Origin: Rhodospirillales bacterium
GTDB lineage: Bacteria > Pseudomonadota > Alphaproteobacteria > TMED109
Length of the DNA stretch: 42,764 nucleotides
Assembly: GCA_009839325.1 (NCBI GenBank)
Contig: VXPW01000074.1
Coordinates: 26,933-69,696 of the forward strand
Direction of reading: 5' to 3'
The translations under genes and the position numbers were made by a program. This document shows positions 16,934 through 26,115 of this stretch, piece by piece (positions within the stretch are counted from its first letter, which is position 1; each line of letters begins with the position of its first letter). A model generated the notes under the pieces. That model made no database searches and had not been told where the DNA came from. It was given only the letters and a program-made list of their open reading frames with translations.

Positions 16934-17768
16934 AGCGCCGGTGTCCGGACGCGGCGTCCACGGCGTGGCCGAGGTCGGCTTTGCGGGCGTCGGCACGGCC
17001 TCGCTGCGCCACCTGTACCAGCGCGACCCGATGCGGGTCCTGTTTCCGGCCCAGCCCGCCGCCGAGCCACCGCTGGCGGCACTCGTGACGACGTCGGGTG
17101 GGCTCGTCGGCGGTGACCGGATCGACGTCACGGTGTCCGCTGCGGACGGGGCTTCCGCGATCGTGGCCGCGCAGGCGGCGGAAAAGGTGTACCGCTCGAC
17201 CGGTCCGGATTGCCTAATCGATGTCCGCTTGGAGGCCGCGGAAGGCACGTGGCTCGAGTGGCTGCCCCAGGAGACGATCCTGTTCGATCAGGCACGGCTG
17301 CGGCGCCGGGTCCGCATCGACCGGGCGCCCGGGGGGCGGGTCCTGGCCGGCGAGTTTCTGGTGCTCGGGCGGATTGCGTCCGGCGAGCGGATGACGCGGG
17401 GGCTGGTCCGCGAGGCGTGGGAAGTCCGCAGGAACGGCGACCTCGTCTGGGCCGACGCGCTCCATGTCGAGGACGACCTGTCGGCCGTGCTAGACCACCC
17501 GGCCGGCTTCGGCGGCGCGCGGGCAGTGGCCTGCGCGGTTTACGCCGCGGATGACGCGCCCGCACGGCAGCAGGAGGCCCGGCGCCTGCTTGACGATCTG
17601 CCGGCCGGCGTGCGCGCCGGGGCCACGGTCGTCAACGGCGTGCTGGTCGTCCGGTGGCTCGCGGAACGCGGGGACGACGTCCGCTGCGCGTTTGCGACCT
17701 TCTGGGCGGGGTTTCGCGCCACCGCGGCGGGTCTCGCCGCCGGCCTGCCTCGGCTCTGGCACGTCTGA
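16908..17768 (+). CDS. ureD: Urease accessory protein UreD
   Basis: UreD is the scaffold on which apo-urease meets the UreF-UreG GTPase complex for nickel loading. The roughly 286-residue protein has the family blocks LVTTSGGLVGGDRIDVTV, QAAEKVYRS, the segment WLEWLPQETILFDQA and EFLVLGRIASGE. I used the ATG at 16908, which has GAGG upstream and overlaps urtE by 26 nt. A GTG at 16941, just after the urtE stop, is an alternative that would remove 11 residues. It precedes ureABC, the usual alphaproteobacterial order. Confidence 0.95.
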   Translation: MSAAASPSEAPVSGRGVHGVAEVGFAGVGTASLRHLYQRDPMRVLFPAQPAAEPPLAALVTTSGGLVGGDRIDVTVSAADGASAIVAAQAAEKVYRSTGPDCLIDVRLEAAEGTWLEWLPQETILFDQARLRRRVRIDRAPGGRVLAGEFLVLGRIASGERMTRGLVREAWEVRRNGDLVWADALHVEDDLSAVLDHPAGFGGARAVACAVYAADDAPARQQEARRLLDDLPAGVRAGATVVNGVLVVRWLAERGDDVRCAFATFWAGFRATAAGLAAGLPRLWHV

Positions 17769-17783
17769 TTCGGGAGGACATGG

Positions 17784-18086
17784 ATGAATCTTTCGCCGCG
17801 GGAAAAGGACAAGCTGCTCGTTGCCATGGCCGCCATCGTCGCGCGCCGCCGGTTCGAGCGTGGCGTTCGGCTGAACTATCCCGAAGCGGTCGCCCTCATC
17901 ACCGACTACATCGTGGAGGGCGCGCGGGATGGAGCCTCCGTCGCGGACCTGATGCGCGACGGGACCGGCGTCTTGCGCCGCGATCAGGTCATGGAGGGCG
18001 TCGCCGACATGATCCCCGAGATCCAGGTCGAGGCCACGTTCCCCGACGGTACCAAGCTGGTCACCGTGCACCAGCCCATCCGTTGA
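17784..18086 (+). CDS. ureA: Urease gamma subunit
   Basis: This is the small structural subunit of urease, with 100 residues, the usual family length. It begins [20 protein letters not shown] and includes [20 protein letters not shown] and the C-terminal [15 protein letters not shown], all hallmark UreA segments. A clear GGAGG lies upstream of the ATG. It is separate from ureB, as in most proteobacteria, and is not fused as in Helicobacter. Confidence 0.98.
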   Translation: MNLSPREKDKLLVAMAAIVARRRFERGVRLNYPEAVALITDYIVEGARDGASVADLMRDGTGVLRRDQVMEGVADMIPEIQVEATFPDGTKLVTVHQPIR

Positions 18087-18102
18087 AATTGGGAGATGAC
18101 CG

Positions 18103-18414
18103 ATGATTCCCGGTGAGATCATTACGACGCCCGGGTCGCTGCTCCTCAACGCAGAGGCCGACGCCATCACGATCACGGTGGCCAACACCGGCGACCGGCC
18201 GATCCAGGTCGGCTCGCACTACCATTTCTTCGAGGTCAACACGGCGCTCGAGTTCGACCGCGATGCGGCGCGGGGCCGCCGCCTCGACATTCCCGCCGGG
18301 ACCGCGATGCGGTTCGAGCCGGGCCAGCAGCGCGAGGCGCAGCTCATTCCCTACGCCGGTGCCCGGGTCGTCCGCGGGTTCAATGCCCTGGTTCAGGGTC
18401 CACTGGAGGACTAG
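18103..18414 (+). CDS. ureB: Urease beta subunit
   Basis: This 103-residue structural subunit packs against the catalytic UreC. The conserved opening ([16 protein letters not shown]), the [20 protein letters not shown] block and the segment [16 protein letters not shown] are present in full. A GGGAGATG-type ribosome binding site precedes the ATG. The stop lies 3 nt before the ureC start, which suggests coupled translation of the two subunits. Confidence 0.98.
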   Translation: MIPGEIITTPGSLLLNAEADAITITVANTGDRPIQVGSHYHFFEVNTALEFDRDAARGRRLDIPAGTAMRFEPGQQREAQLIPYAGARVVRGFNALVQGPLED

Positions 18415-18417
18415 GCC

Positions 18418-20124
18418 GTGCCATTTTCCATCGAGCGGGCGGCCTACGCCGCCATGTACGGGCCGACGGTCGGCGACCGGGTGCGGCTGGCCGACACCGA
18501 CCTGTTCATAGAGGTGGAAGCCGATCGGACCGTGTACGGCGAGGAGGTCAAGTTCGGCGGCGGCAAGGTCATCCGCGACGGCATGGGCCAGGGATCCGCC
18601 GGCCGTGCGGACGGCGCGGTGGACACCGTGATCACGAACGCCCTGATCGTCGATCACTGGGGAGTGGTCAAGGCGGACGTGGGCCTTCGCGATGGACGGA
18701 TCGCCGCGATCGGCAAGGCCGGCAATCCGGATACGCAGCCGAACGTGGACATCGTCGTCGGGCCGGGCACCGAGGCAATCGCCGGCGAGGGCCGCATCCT
18801 GACCGCCGGCGGCATCGATGCGCACATTCACTGGATCTGCCCGCAGCAGGTCGACGATGCCCTCTACTCGGGCGTCACCACGATGCTGGGCGGCGGCACG
18901 GGTCCTGCTGAAGGGACGAATGCGACAACATGCACACCGGGGCCCTGGCACCTGGCACGCATGCTGGAAGCCGCGGAGGAGTTGCCTGTCAATCTCGGCT
19001 TCTACGGCAAGGGGAACGCCTCCGAGCCGACGGCGCTGGTCGAGCAGGTGCGCGCCGGAGCCTGCGGCCTGAAGCTGCACGAGGACTGGGGTACTACGCC
19101 CGCGGCCATCGACACGTGTCTGTCCGTCGCGGACGAGTGGGACGTCGGCGTCGCGATCCACACCGACACGCTGAACGAGTCGGGCTACCTCGAGACGACG
19201 ACGGCCGCGTTCCGGAACCGCACCATTCATGCGTTCCACACCGAAGGGGCCGGTGGCGGCCATGCGCCGGACATCATCAGGCTTTGTGGCGAGCCCAACG
19301 TGTTGCCGTCCAGCACCAATCCCACCCGTCCGTTCACCGTGAACACCGTCGACGAGCACCTCGACATGCTCATGGTGTGCCATCACCTGGATCCGAACAT
19401 TCCGGAGGACGTGGCTTTTGCGGAGAGCCGCATTCGGCGCGAGACCATCGCGGCGGAGGACATCCTGCACGATCTCGGAGCGTTTTCGATGATCGCCTCC
19501 GACAGTCAGGCCATGGGTCGGGTCGGGGAAGTCATCGTCCGGACCTGGCAGACCGCCGACAAGATGAAGCGGCAGCGCGGCCGTCTCCCGGAGGAGCGCG
19601 GCGACAACGACAACTTCAGGGTGCGGCGGTACATCGCGAAATACACGATCAATCCGGCCGTCACGCACGGGATCGACGGTGAGGTCGGCTCGGTCGAGGT
19701 GGGCAAGTTGGCCGACCTGGTGCTGTGGAAGCCGATGTTCTTCGGCGTCAAGCCCGATCTTGTGCTCAAGGGAGGAGCGATCGTCGCGGCGGCGATGGGG
19801 GACCCGAACGCGTCGATTCCCACGCCGCAGCCCGTGCACTACCGGCCGATGTTCGCGGCGCTGGGGCGGGCCCGGACTTCGACATCGGTGACGTTCGTCT
19901 CGCAGGCGGGCCTGGAGGACGGACTGGGCGAGCTCGGCCTCACGAAGCGGCTGGTGGCGGTGTCGGGTACCCGGGCGCTCGGCAAGAAGGACATGGTGCT
20001 GAACGATCTCTGCCCGGCGATCGACGTCGACCCGGAGACGTACGAGGTCCGCGCCGACGGAGCGCTGCTGACCTGTGAGCCGGCGACCCGATTGCCGATG
20101 GCCCAGCGCTACTTTCTGTTTTGA
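18418..20124 (+). CDS. ureC: Urease alpha (catalytic) subunit
   Basis: UreC hydrolyses urea to ammonia and carbamate at a dinuclear nickel site. At 568 residues it is full length. The nickel ligands and active-site residues are all in place: H136 and H138 in [12 protein letters not shown]219 (carbamylated) in [10 protein letters not shown]248, H274 in [15 protein letters not shown], the flap C321-H322 in MVCHHLD, and D362 in ASDSQAMGR. The start is a GTG at 18418. A tryptophan replaces the common phenylalanine after HIH, which is conservative. The enzyme should be active if nickel and the accessory proteins are present. Confidence 0.98.
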   Translation: MPFSIERAAYAAMYGPTVGDRVRLADTDLFIEVEADRTVYGEEVKFGGGKVIRDGMGQGSAGRADGAVDTVITNALIVDHWGVVKADVGLRDGRIAAIGKAGNPDTQPNVDIVVGPGTEAIAGEGRILTAGGIDAHIHWICPQQVDDALYSGVTTMLGGGTGPAEGTNATTCTPGPWHLARMLEAAEELPVNLGFYGKGNASEPTALVEQVRAGACGLKLHEDWGTTPAAIDTCLSVADEWDVGVAIHTDTLNESGYLETTTAAFRNRTIHAFHTEGAGGGHAPDIIRLCGEPNVLPSSTNPTRPFTVNTVDEHLDMLMVCHHLDPNIPEDVAFAESRIRRETIAAEDILHDLGAFSMIASDSQAMGRVGEVIVRTWQTADKMKRQRGRLPEERGDNDNFRVRRYIAKYTINPAVTHGIDGEVGSVEVGKLADLVLWKPMFFGVKPDLVLKGGAIVAAAMGDPNASIPTPQPVHYRPMFAALGRARTSTSVTFVSQAGLEDGLGELGLTKRLVAVSGTRALGKKDMVLNDLCPAIDVDPETYEVRADGALLTCEPATRLPMAQRYFLF

Positions 20125-20138
20125 GTGCAACGACGGCG

Positions 20139-20606
20139 ATGCGACGCGCGATCGCAGTGCTGCGCCACGGCGCGTGGACACCGCCACCGGAGGGTCCGTC
20201 CGTGACGCTGACACACGATGATCGTCAGCGTCGCCGCGGGCGGCTGCGCGGCGATGACGGCGAACCGCTGCTCCTCGAACTGGAGACCGTGCCCCGACTG
20301 CGGGACGGTGACGGACTGACGCTCGCCGACGGCGGCGCCGTGCTGGTCCGGGCGGCTCCCGAACCGGTCGTCGACATCCGCTGCGAATCGGCAGCGCACG
20401 CGGCCAAGGTGGCATGGCACATCGGCAATCGCCACGCCCCGCTGCAGGTGCTGGCGGACGGGTGCCTCAGGATTCAGGACGACCACGTATTGGCCGGGAT
20501 GGCGGAGGGTCTGGGCGCTGCCACGCGACGGCGGCAAGCCCCATTCTCGCCGGAACCGGGCGCGTACGCGCACGCCGCCCCCGATCCCGGGAAAGACCGC
20601 GGGTAG
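20139..20606 (+). CDS. ureE: Urease accessory protein UreE
   Basis: UreE is the nickel metallochaperone. The roughly 155-residue protein shows the family blocks RRRGRLRGDDGEPLLLEL, the segment LRDGDGLTLADG, and the metal-site region KVAWHIGNRHAPLQVL with its conserved histidines. It lacks the histidine-rich C-terminal tail of some homologues, so nickel storage is probably limited. The start is uncertain: the ATG at 20139 is used here, but a TTG at 20121 overlaps the ureC stop and could be the coupled start. Confidence 0.9.
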   Translation: MRRAIAVLRHGAWTPPPEGPSVTLTHDDRQRRRGRLRGDDGEPLLLELETVPRLRDGDGLTLADGGAVLVRAAPEPVVDIRCESAAHAAKVAWHIGNRHAPLQVLADGCLRIQDDHVLAGMAEGLGAATRRRQAPFSPEPGAYAHAAPDPGKDRG

Positions 20607-20614
20607 GTCCGGGC

Positions 20615-21286
20615 GTGGAAGCCGATCGGCGCATCATCCGCCTGATGGCATGGCTCGGACCGTCGTTTCCGGTCGGCGCCTACGCGTACTCGCACGGCAT
20701 CGAGTATGCCGTCGAGGCCGGACTGGTCCACGACCAGGACACGCTGGCAACGTGGGTACGCGGCATCCTCCGGTTTGGCGCCGCCCGCGTCGATGCCGAT
20801 CTCTACCGCGAGACCTGGCACGCGACCCGGTGCGGCGACAGCGAGCGCCTGGCCGCGGTGGGAGCTCTGGGCCGGGCCATGCGCGGCACGTTCGAGATCG
20901 CGGCCGAGACCACCGCTCAGGGAACCGCCTTCGAGGATACGGTCGCGGCGGCCTGGAACGGTGACGGTTCGGCGGACGGGCACCCGCCGCCGGCATATCC
21001 GGTCAGCGTCGCCACCGCGGTCGCCCGGGAGGACATCCCGGTTCGGGAGGGGCTGGCCGCCTACCTTCACGCAGTGACGGCGAACCTGGTATCCGCCGGG
21101 ATTCGGCTCATCCCGCTCGGCCAGGTCGCCGGGCAGCGCATCCTGGCCGATCTCGAATCGGACGTCCTTCAGGCCACCGGCGAGGCGCTCGGCCGGTCGT
21201 TGGACGACATCGGCTCCGCGGCAGTCGTCGTGGACTGGGCATCCATCCGGCACGAAACCCAATACACGAGGTTATTCCGATCATGA
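20615..21286 (+). CDS. ureF: Urease accessory protein UreF
   Basis: UreF binds UreD and acts on the GTPase cycle of UreG during nickel insertion. The all-helical 223-residue protein has the signature [20 protein letters not shown] and the C-terminal [17 protein letters not shown] chose the GTG at 20615, 8 nt after the ureE stop, because UreF proteins carry a short helix before the signature. The ATG at 20645 would cut into it. The frame is open back to 20414, but that stretch only shadows ureE. It overlaps ureG by 4 nt. Confidence 0.94.
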   Translation: MEADRRIIRLMAWLGPSFPVGAYAYSHGIEYAVEAGLVHDQDTLATWVRGILRFGAARVDADLYRETWHATRCGDSERLAAVGALGRAMRGTFEIAAETTAQGTAFEDTVAAAWNGDGSADGHPPPAYPVSVATAVAREDIPVREGLAAYLHAVTANLVSAGIRLIPLGQVAGQRILADLESDVLQATGEALGRSLDDIGSAAVVVDWASIRHETQYTRLFRS

Positions 21287-21897
21287 CCACACCGTTCCGC
21301 GTGGGCATCGGCGGGCCCGTCGGCTCCGGCAAGACGGCCTTGCTGGACGGCCTGTGCAAGTCGATGCGCGACAGTTACGACATTGCGGCCATCACGAATG
21401 ACATCTACACCCGCGAGGACGCGGAGTTCCTGACCCGCTCCGGCGCGCTCACCCCGGAACGGATCCAGGGGGTCGAGACCGGCGGATGTCCCCACACCGC
21501 GATTCGGGAGGACGCCTCGATGAATTTGGCGGCGATCGCACAGCTGGAAGCCGCGTTCCCCGGGCTCGACGTGGTGTTCGTGGAGTCCGGCGGCGACAAT
21601 CTCGCGGCGACGTTTTCGCCGGAGCTCGCCGACTTGACCCTCTACGTGATCGATGTCTCGGCGGGTGACAAGATCCCGCGTAAGGGCGGACCCGGGATCA
21701 CCCGATCCGACTTGCTGATCATCAACAAGACGGATCTTGCGCCGCTGGTCGGCGCGGACCTTGAGGTGATGGACCGCGATACGAAGCGGATGCGCGGTTC
21801 ACGACCCTTCCTGTTCGCGCAGGTGAAGCACGGCAAGGGAGTCCGCGCGGTGGCGGAATTCATCGTGGAGTCCGGGGGGCTCGCGACGGGGCGTTAG
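21283..21897 (+). CDS. ureG: Urease accessory GTPase UreG
   Basis: UreG is the SIMIBI-class GTPase whose nucleotide cycle drives nickel delivery into urease. The 204-residue protein contains the P-loop [11 protein letters not shown] (residues 10-20), the metal-binding CPH motif in [32 protein letters not shown] and the G4 motif [11 protein letters not shown]. It is the last gene of the urea locus. It converges on the SDR gene with 11 nt between the stops, so any terminator must lie inside coding sequence. Confidence 0.97.
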   Translation: MTTPFRVGIGGPVGSGKTALLDGLCKSMRDSYDIAAITNDIYTREDAEFLTRSGALTPERIQGVETGGCPHTAIREDASMNLAAIAQLEAAFPGLDVVFVESGGDNLAATFSPELADLTLYVIDVSAGDKIPRKGGPGITRSDLLIINKTDLAPLVGADLEVMDRDTKRMRGSRPFLFAQVKHGKGVRAVAEFIVESGGLATGR

Positions 21898-21908
21898 GCG
21901 CCGCCTCG

Positions 21909-22583
21909 TCACCAGGGCAGCGAATCGCCCTTCCAGTCGAGGTAGGCGCCGTTCTGCGAGGGTTCGGCATTGGCGATCACCTGCGCGATGCCACGGGCAG
22001 ACGTTTCCTTGTCGATGCTCGCGGACGGACCACCCATGTCGGTCTGCACCCAGCCCGGATGCACGGCCAGCACTGTCACGTCCTGCGGGCCCAGTTCCGC
22101 CGCCAGCGTTCGGGTGATGCTGTTGAGGGCGGCCTTGCTGGCCCGGTAGATCGCCATACCGCCCGATGTGTTGGCCGCGTTCGACCCCATGATCGAAGAC
22201 ACGTTTACGACCAGGGCACCGGGGGCGAGCCGGTCCGCGAGGAGACGAGTCAGCAGGAGGGGGGCGACCGCGTTCACGCGGAACACGTCATCGGCCATCT
22301 GGAAGTCCGCTTCGGACAGGTTGTCCCGCAGCTTGCCGCCCGCGATCCCCGCGTTGTTGACGAGAATATCGATCGTGCCGTCGAGACTGGTCGCAAACGA
22401 ATGCATGGCGACCGGGCTGGCGACGTCGAGCCCCCGCACCGTGACGCCGTCGACATCGGCCAGCCCGGTGACTTCCACCGGTTTCCGGCAAAGGGCGAGG
22501 ACGTCGTGCCCGCGCCCGGCAAGCTCGATGGCAAGGGCGTGCCCGATGCCGCGGCTGGCGCCGGTGATCACTGTGCGGGGCAT
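21909..22583 (-). CDS. Short-chain dehydrogenase/reductase (SDR) family oxidoreductase
   Basis: This 224-residue classical SDR has the cofactor motif TGASRGIGHALA near residue 6, NNAG (DILVNNAGIAGG), the catalytic serine in VNVSSIMGS and the YxxxK motif in IYRASKAALNS. The substrate cannot be told from sequence. It resembles the C-factor-like or sepiapterin-reductase-like bacterial SDR group. The ATG at 22583 has a good AGGAGG upstream, while the frame is open to 22682 without one. It is transcribed divergently from yqgE across 117 nt and converges on ureG. Confidence 0.93.
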   Translation of the reverse strand: MPRTVITGASRGIGHALAIELAGRGHDVLALCRKPVEVTGLADVDGVTVRGLDVASPVAMHSFATSLDGTIDILVNNAGIAGGKLRDNLSEADFQMADDVFRVNAVAPLLLTRLLADRLAPGALVVNVSSIMGSNAANTSGGMAIYRASKAALNSITRTLAAELGPQDVTVLAVHPGWVQTDMGGPSASIDKETSARGIAQVIANAEPSQNGAYLDWKGDSLPW

Positions 22584-22700
22584 GCGCGAACCTCCTGACT
22601 TGGACCGCCGCGTCTCTGCCGGCGATCGCCGCCGGACCGGGTTCCCGCCTGCGGCGCTCGGTGCGTTGCGGAGCGGCCGCACAAAGAATAGCGTTGACCC

Positions 22701-23306
22701 ATGCCGCAGACACCGCCAGAGAAATCGGACCAGTCACACCTCGCCGGCCAGCTGTTGGTGGCCATGCCGTCGTTGACGGATATGTTTTTCGAGCGGGCCG
22801 TCGTGTATCTCTGTTCGCATGCAGCTGAAGGTGCCGTCGGATTGGTCGTCAACCGCCCGGCCGATTCGCCAAGGTTCGACAAGATCTTGAACGATTTGAA
22901 TATTGAAGGTACCGACGCGGCCGAAAAGGTGCAGATTCACATGGGCGGTCCGGTCGAGCTGAACCGCGGATACGTGCTGCACACTGATGACCTGAAGTAC
23001 GAGAACTCGCAGCGCGTCGGGAGTTCCATTCTGCTGACTTCAAGCGTGGACGTGCTCCGGGAAATCGCCAGCGGCGGCGGACCCCGGCGGGCTCTGGTCT
23101 TGTTCGGTTATGCGGGTTGGGGACCGGGTCAGCTCGATCACGAGATCATGCAGAACTCCTGGCTCAACGTGGCGGCCGACGAGGACCTGGTGTTTTCGGC
23201 GGATCATTCGGCAAAGTGGGAACGAGCGATCGGCGGCATCGGGGACACCTCGTCGGGTCAGCCGGTCGACCCGTATCGAATCTCGCCGACGGCCGGGAAC
23301 GCCTGA
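22701..23306 (+). CDS. yqgE: YqgE/AlgH family protein
   Basis: This 201-residue protein belongs to the YqgE/AlgH (UPF0301) family, which is widespread in proteobacteria and whose biochemical role is not settled. Hallmarks are GQLLVAMPSLTDMFFERAVV near the start, AVGLVVNRP, the segment IHMGGPVELNRGYVLHT and the strongly conserved FGYAGWGPGQLDHEI. It is a soluble protein. It stands alone, with a 259-nt gap to the NnrS gene in which I see no feature. Confidence 0.95.
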   Translation: MPQTPPEKSDQSHLAGQLLVAMPSLTDMFFERAVVYLCSHAAEGAVGLVVNRPADSPRFDKILNDLNIEGTDAAEKVQIHMGGPVELNRGYVLHTDDLKYENSQRVGSSILLTSSVDVLREIASGGGPRRALVLFGYAGWGPGQLDHEIMQNSWLNVAADEDLVFSADHSAKWERAIGGIGDTSSGQPVDPYRISPTAGNA

Positions 23307-23565
23307 GCGCGACGAGGAGCGCTGACCTCGCTCCGGCGGTCTCCTCGGCCTGCTTCCGGACATCAGTGCCCGACCAGCGTCACCGCGCCTCGCCAGGGCT
23401 CACATGTGCGACCCGCCCCTGCGGTGGCGCCGTTGGCGCCGGAAACGCGGCGTCCGGACGCGGCCCTCGTGCCCGGTCTCGAGGTCGCTCTCCATCCGTG
23501 ACGGCGCTTGAGGGAAGGCTGCGACGACCTCCCGGCCCGGTCGGCAGCGGCTGCCCCGCGTCATC

Positions 23566-24774
23566 GTGAAACCGCTCACCTCAGCCGGGCCGCAGGCCGG
23601 CGTCCGGCCCGGGTTGGCCCTCTTCAGCTTCGGTTTCCGGCCGTTCTTCCTGTTCGGGTCGCTGTACGCCGCGCTCCTGATGGGCCTTTGGCTGCTGTGG
23701 CTTCGGGGATTCCTGGACGTCCCGACGTCGGTTTCTCCCGTCGCGTGGCACGCGCACGAACTGTTGTTCGGCTACGTGGCGGCGGCCATCACCGGATTCC
23801 TGCTTACGGCCATTCCCGGCTGGACACGCCGCCCGCCCATATCGGGCTGGCTCCTCCTCGCCTTGTTCGGGTTGTGGGTTGCGGGGCGCCTTGCGGTGAA
23901 TCTTTCGTCGGTGACCGGGTATGCCCCTGCGGCAGGCCTGTCCACCGCGTTCCTCGTGGCCGTCACGGCCCTCGCCGGACGGGAGATTGTGGCTGGCGGC
24001 AACTGGCGAAACCTCAAGGTCGTGGGCCTCCTGGCCGCATTCGCTGCCTCGCACGCGGTCTATTCCTGGGCCATCTGGCATGGCGGCGATCCGGCGATCG
24101 GCGCTCGCATGGCCATCGCGGCAGTGCTCCTGCTGCTGACGCTGGTCGCAGGGCGGATCGTGCCCGCCTTTACGGCGAATTGGCTCAAGGCGCGCGGTGA
24201 GACGGTGATGCCGGAGCCGCACGCACGGTACGATTCCGTTGCGGTCGGGATCGGCGCGCTGGGACTCGCGCTCTGGGTCGTGGACGGCTGGATCGTCCCG
24301 GCCGGCATCGTCGGCACGATCCTGCTGGGGGCGGCCGGCCTGCACCTGGTCCGGCAGTTGCGGTGGCGGCCGCACCGGACCCTGGCCGACCCGTTGGTGG
24401 CGGTCCTGCACGGGGCGTATCTGTTCGTGCCCGTCGGTTTCGCGCTGGCCGGTCTCGCCCTGATCGCGGGGGCGGAGGACGTCCATCGAGCCGCGGTCCA
24501 CGCGTGGACGGTCGGCGCCTTCGGCACCATGACCCTGGCAATGATGACGCGGGCAAGCCTCGGGCACACCGGGCGACCCCTCCGGGCCTCGCCGGCCACG
24601 GTGATCATCTACCTGTCGGTCCTGTCGGCGGCCGCGACACGTATCGCCGCCTCCCTGTTTCCCGCATGGAGCCCGTTGCTGTCGTCGGCGGCGGCCGTCG
24701 CATGGATCGCCGCATTCGTCGGTTACGCCGTCGTGTACGGGCCGATGCTTCTCGCGCCGCGCCGGGCGGCGTAG
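23566..24774 (+). CDS. nnrS: NnrS family membrane protein
   Basis: This 402-residue protein has about twelve transmembrane helices. NnrS proteins are heme- and copper-containing membrane proteins linked to nitric oxide stress. The family opening LFSFGFRPFFLFGSLYAALL, the segment VSPVAWHAHELLFGYVAAAI with its histidines, and the late GTMTLAMMTRASLGHTGRPL are all recognisable. It starts with GTG at 23566. In other bacteria the gene lies beside NnrR or denitrification genes, but none is present here, so a role in tolerance of externally produced NO is only an inference. Confidence 0.94.
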   Translation: MKPLTSAGPQAGVRPGLALFSFGFRPFFLFGSLYAALLMGLWLLWLRGFLDVPTSVSPVAWHAHELLFGYVAAAITGFLLTAIPGWTRRPPISGWLLLALFGLWVAGRLAVNLSSVTGYAPAAGLSTAFLVAVTALAGREIVAGGNWRNLKVVGLLAAFAASHAVYSWAIWHGGDPAIGARMAIAAVLLLLTLVAGRIVPAFTANWLKARGETVMPEPHARYDSVAVGIGALGLALWVVDGWIVPAGIVGTILLGAAGLHLVRQLRWRPHRTLADPLVAVLHGAYLFVPVGFALAGLALIAGAEDVHRAAVHAWTVGAFGTMTLAMMTRASLGHTGRPLRASPATVIIYLSVLSAAATRIAASLFPAWSPLLSSAAAVAWIAAFVGYAVVYGPMLLAPRRAA

Positions 24775-24953
24775 CAAGTTTCCGGCCCCCCTAGTGGACC
24801 GACGTGCGGCCGCAGGAGCGTTCCGGGCGTCGGGAGCACGGTTGGGCCGCGTGCTGCCGGATCGGTCGCGTTCATGCGACCGATCGGTTCCTGCACCCCC
24901 TGTAGACTGGCCGTCCCTGCCGTTCTGGCCCCTTCATTCGGGAGTTCAGGCTA

Positions 24954-25994
24954 ATGCAAGCGAAGAACGCCGACTGGCTCGACCTGGTCCAGGAACAGGC
25001 ACTGGAGCCTGAACTTCCGATCTGTGATCCCCATCATCACTTCTGGGACCGTCGCGATGTGATGGTCCAGCCCCGTTATCTGCTGGATGAGATCCTGGCC
25101 GACCTTGGCGGCGGCCACCGGGTGGTCAGCACGGTCTACGTCGAGTGCGGGGCGATGTACCGGCGCGGGGCAACACCACACACGCGGGTCGTAGGGGAGA
25201 CGGAGTTTGTGAACGGCCTCGCGGCCATGGCGGCCTCCGGGCTCTACGGCGAGGCTCAGATTGCCGCCGCCATCGTCGGGACGGCCCCTCTCGACGAGGG
25301 CGACGGCGTAGCGGCCACGCTGGACGCGCAGCTTGCGGCCAGCCCGGCGCGCTTCCGCGGCATCCGCCACGTGGTCGCCTGGGACGAGAGCCCCGAACTT
25401 CCGGTCGCCCGTGCGGCGCCTCCGTCCGGCCTGATGGCGAGCGACGCCTTTCGCGCCGGCTTCCGGCACCTGGCGCCCCGGGGGCTGACATTTGATCTGT
25501 GGTGCTACCACCCGCAGTTGTCAGAGGCCGTCGACCTGGTCCGCGCGTTCCCCGATCAGACGGTCATTCTCGATCACTTCGGCGGGCCGCTCGGCGTGGG
25601 GCCGTACGCGAACCGTGCCGACGAGGTCTTCGACGACTGGCGGGAGCGAATGGCGGAGCTGGCCCAATGTCCGAACGTGGTGGCGAAGCTCGGAGGGATC
25701 AACATGGAGGTGAACGGCTTCGGCTGGCACAGTCGCGGCCGTCCGCCGTACAGCTGGGAGTTGATGGAGGCGACCCGACGGTACTACGAGACGATGATCG
25801 AGCTGTTCGGCGTCGACCGCTGCATGTTCGAATCGAACTTCCCGGTCGACAAGGTCAGCTGCAGCTACACGGTGCTGTGGAACTCGTTCAAACGGCTCGT
25901 CGCCGGCTCCTCGGAGGACGAAAAGCGGGCACTGTTCCACGACACGGCGACCAGGGTCTATCGGATCCAGCCGTCCGCCACCCCGTCGGATTGA
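24954..25994 (+). CDS. Amidohydrolase family protein (amidohydrolase_2 type)
   Basis: This 346-residue TIM-barrel metal-dependent hydrolase belongs to the PF04909 type, which includes lactonases and decarboxylases. The metal-binding HxH appears as ICDPHHHFWD near residue 25. The strand-end histidine in VILDHFGGPLG, the VVAKLGGINM block and the terminal aspartate region FESNFPVDKVSCSY follow. The substrate is not predictable. It is preceded by CAGG and GGGAG sequences before the ATG. A 7-bp hairpin directly follows the stop. Confidence 0.92.
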   Translation: MQAKNADWLDLVQEQALEPELPICDPHHHFWDRRDVMVQPRYLLDEILADLGGGHRVVSTVYVECGAMYRRGATPHTRVVGETEFVNGLAAMAASGLYGEAQIAAAIVGTAPLDEGDGVAATLDAQLAASPARFRGIRHVVAWDESPELPVARAAPPSGLMASDAFRAGFRHLAPRGLTFDLWCYHPQLSEAVDLVRAFPDQTVILDHFGGPLGVGPYANRADEVFDDWRERMAELAQCPNVVAKLGGINMEVNGFGWHSRGRPPYSWELMEATRRYYETMIELFGVDRCMFESNFPVDKVSCSYTVLWNSFKRLVAGSSEDEKRALFHDTATRVYRIQPSATPSD

Positions 25995-26015
25995 CGGTCA
26001 CCGGTGCCGTGACCG
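25995..26015. terminator. Hairpin after the amidohydrolase gene
   Basis: CGGTCAC (25995-26001) and GTGACCG (26009-26015) form a perfect 7-bp stem around a 7-nt loop, starting at the base after the TGA. There is no T-tract. It sits between two converging genes, where it could limit read-through from either side. Confidence 0.45.
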
Positions 26016-26115
26016 GACGTCGGCAACACGACAGGGTGGTCCGGGTGCGCGCCTAACGGGTCGCCGGCGCGCTCGGTGACGCCGGGGCAGCCCCAACCCG
26101 GTCGCGGCGCCGGAG

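Noticed and set aside
18061-20415. 784-codon open frame on the minus strand opposite ureB/ureC
   Set aside because: It mirrors the urease genes, whose active-site residues are all intact on the plus strand. The antisense product has no recognisable domain.
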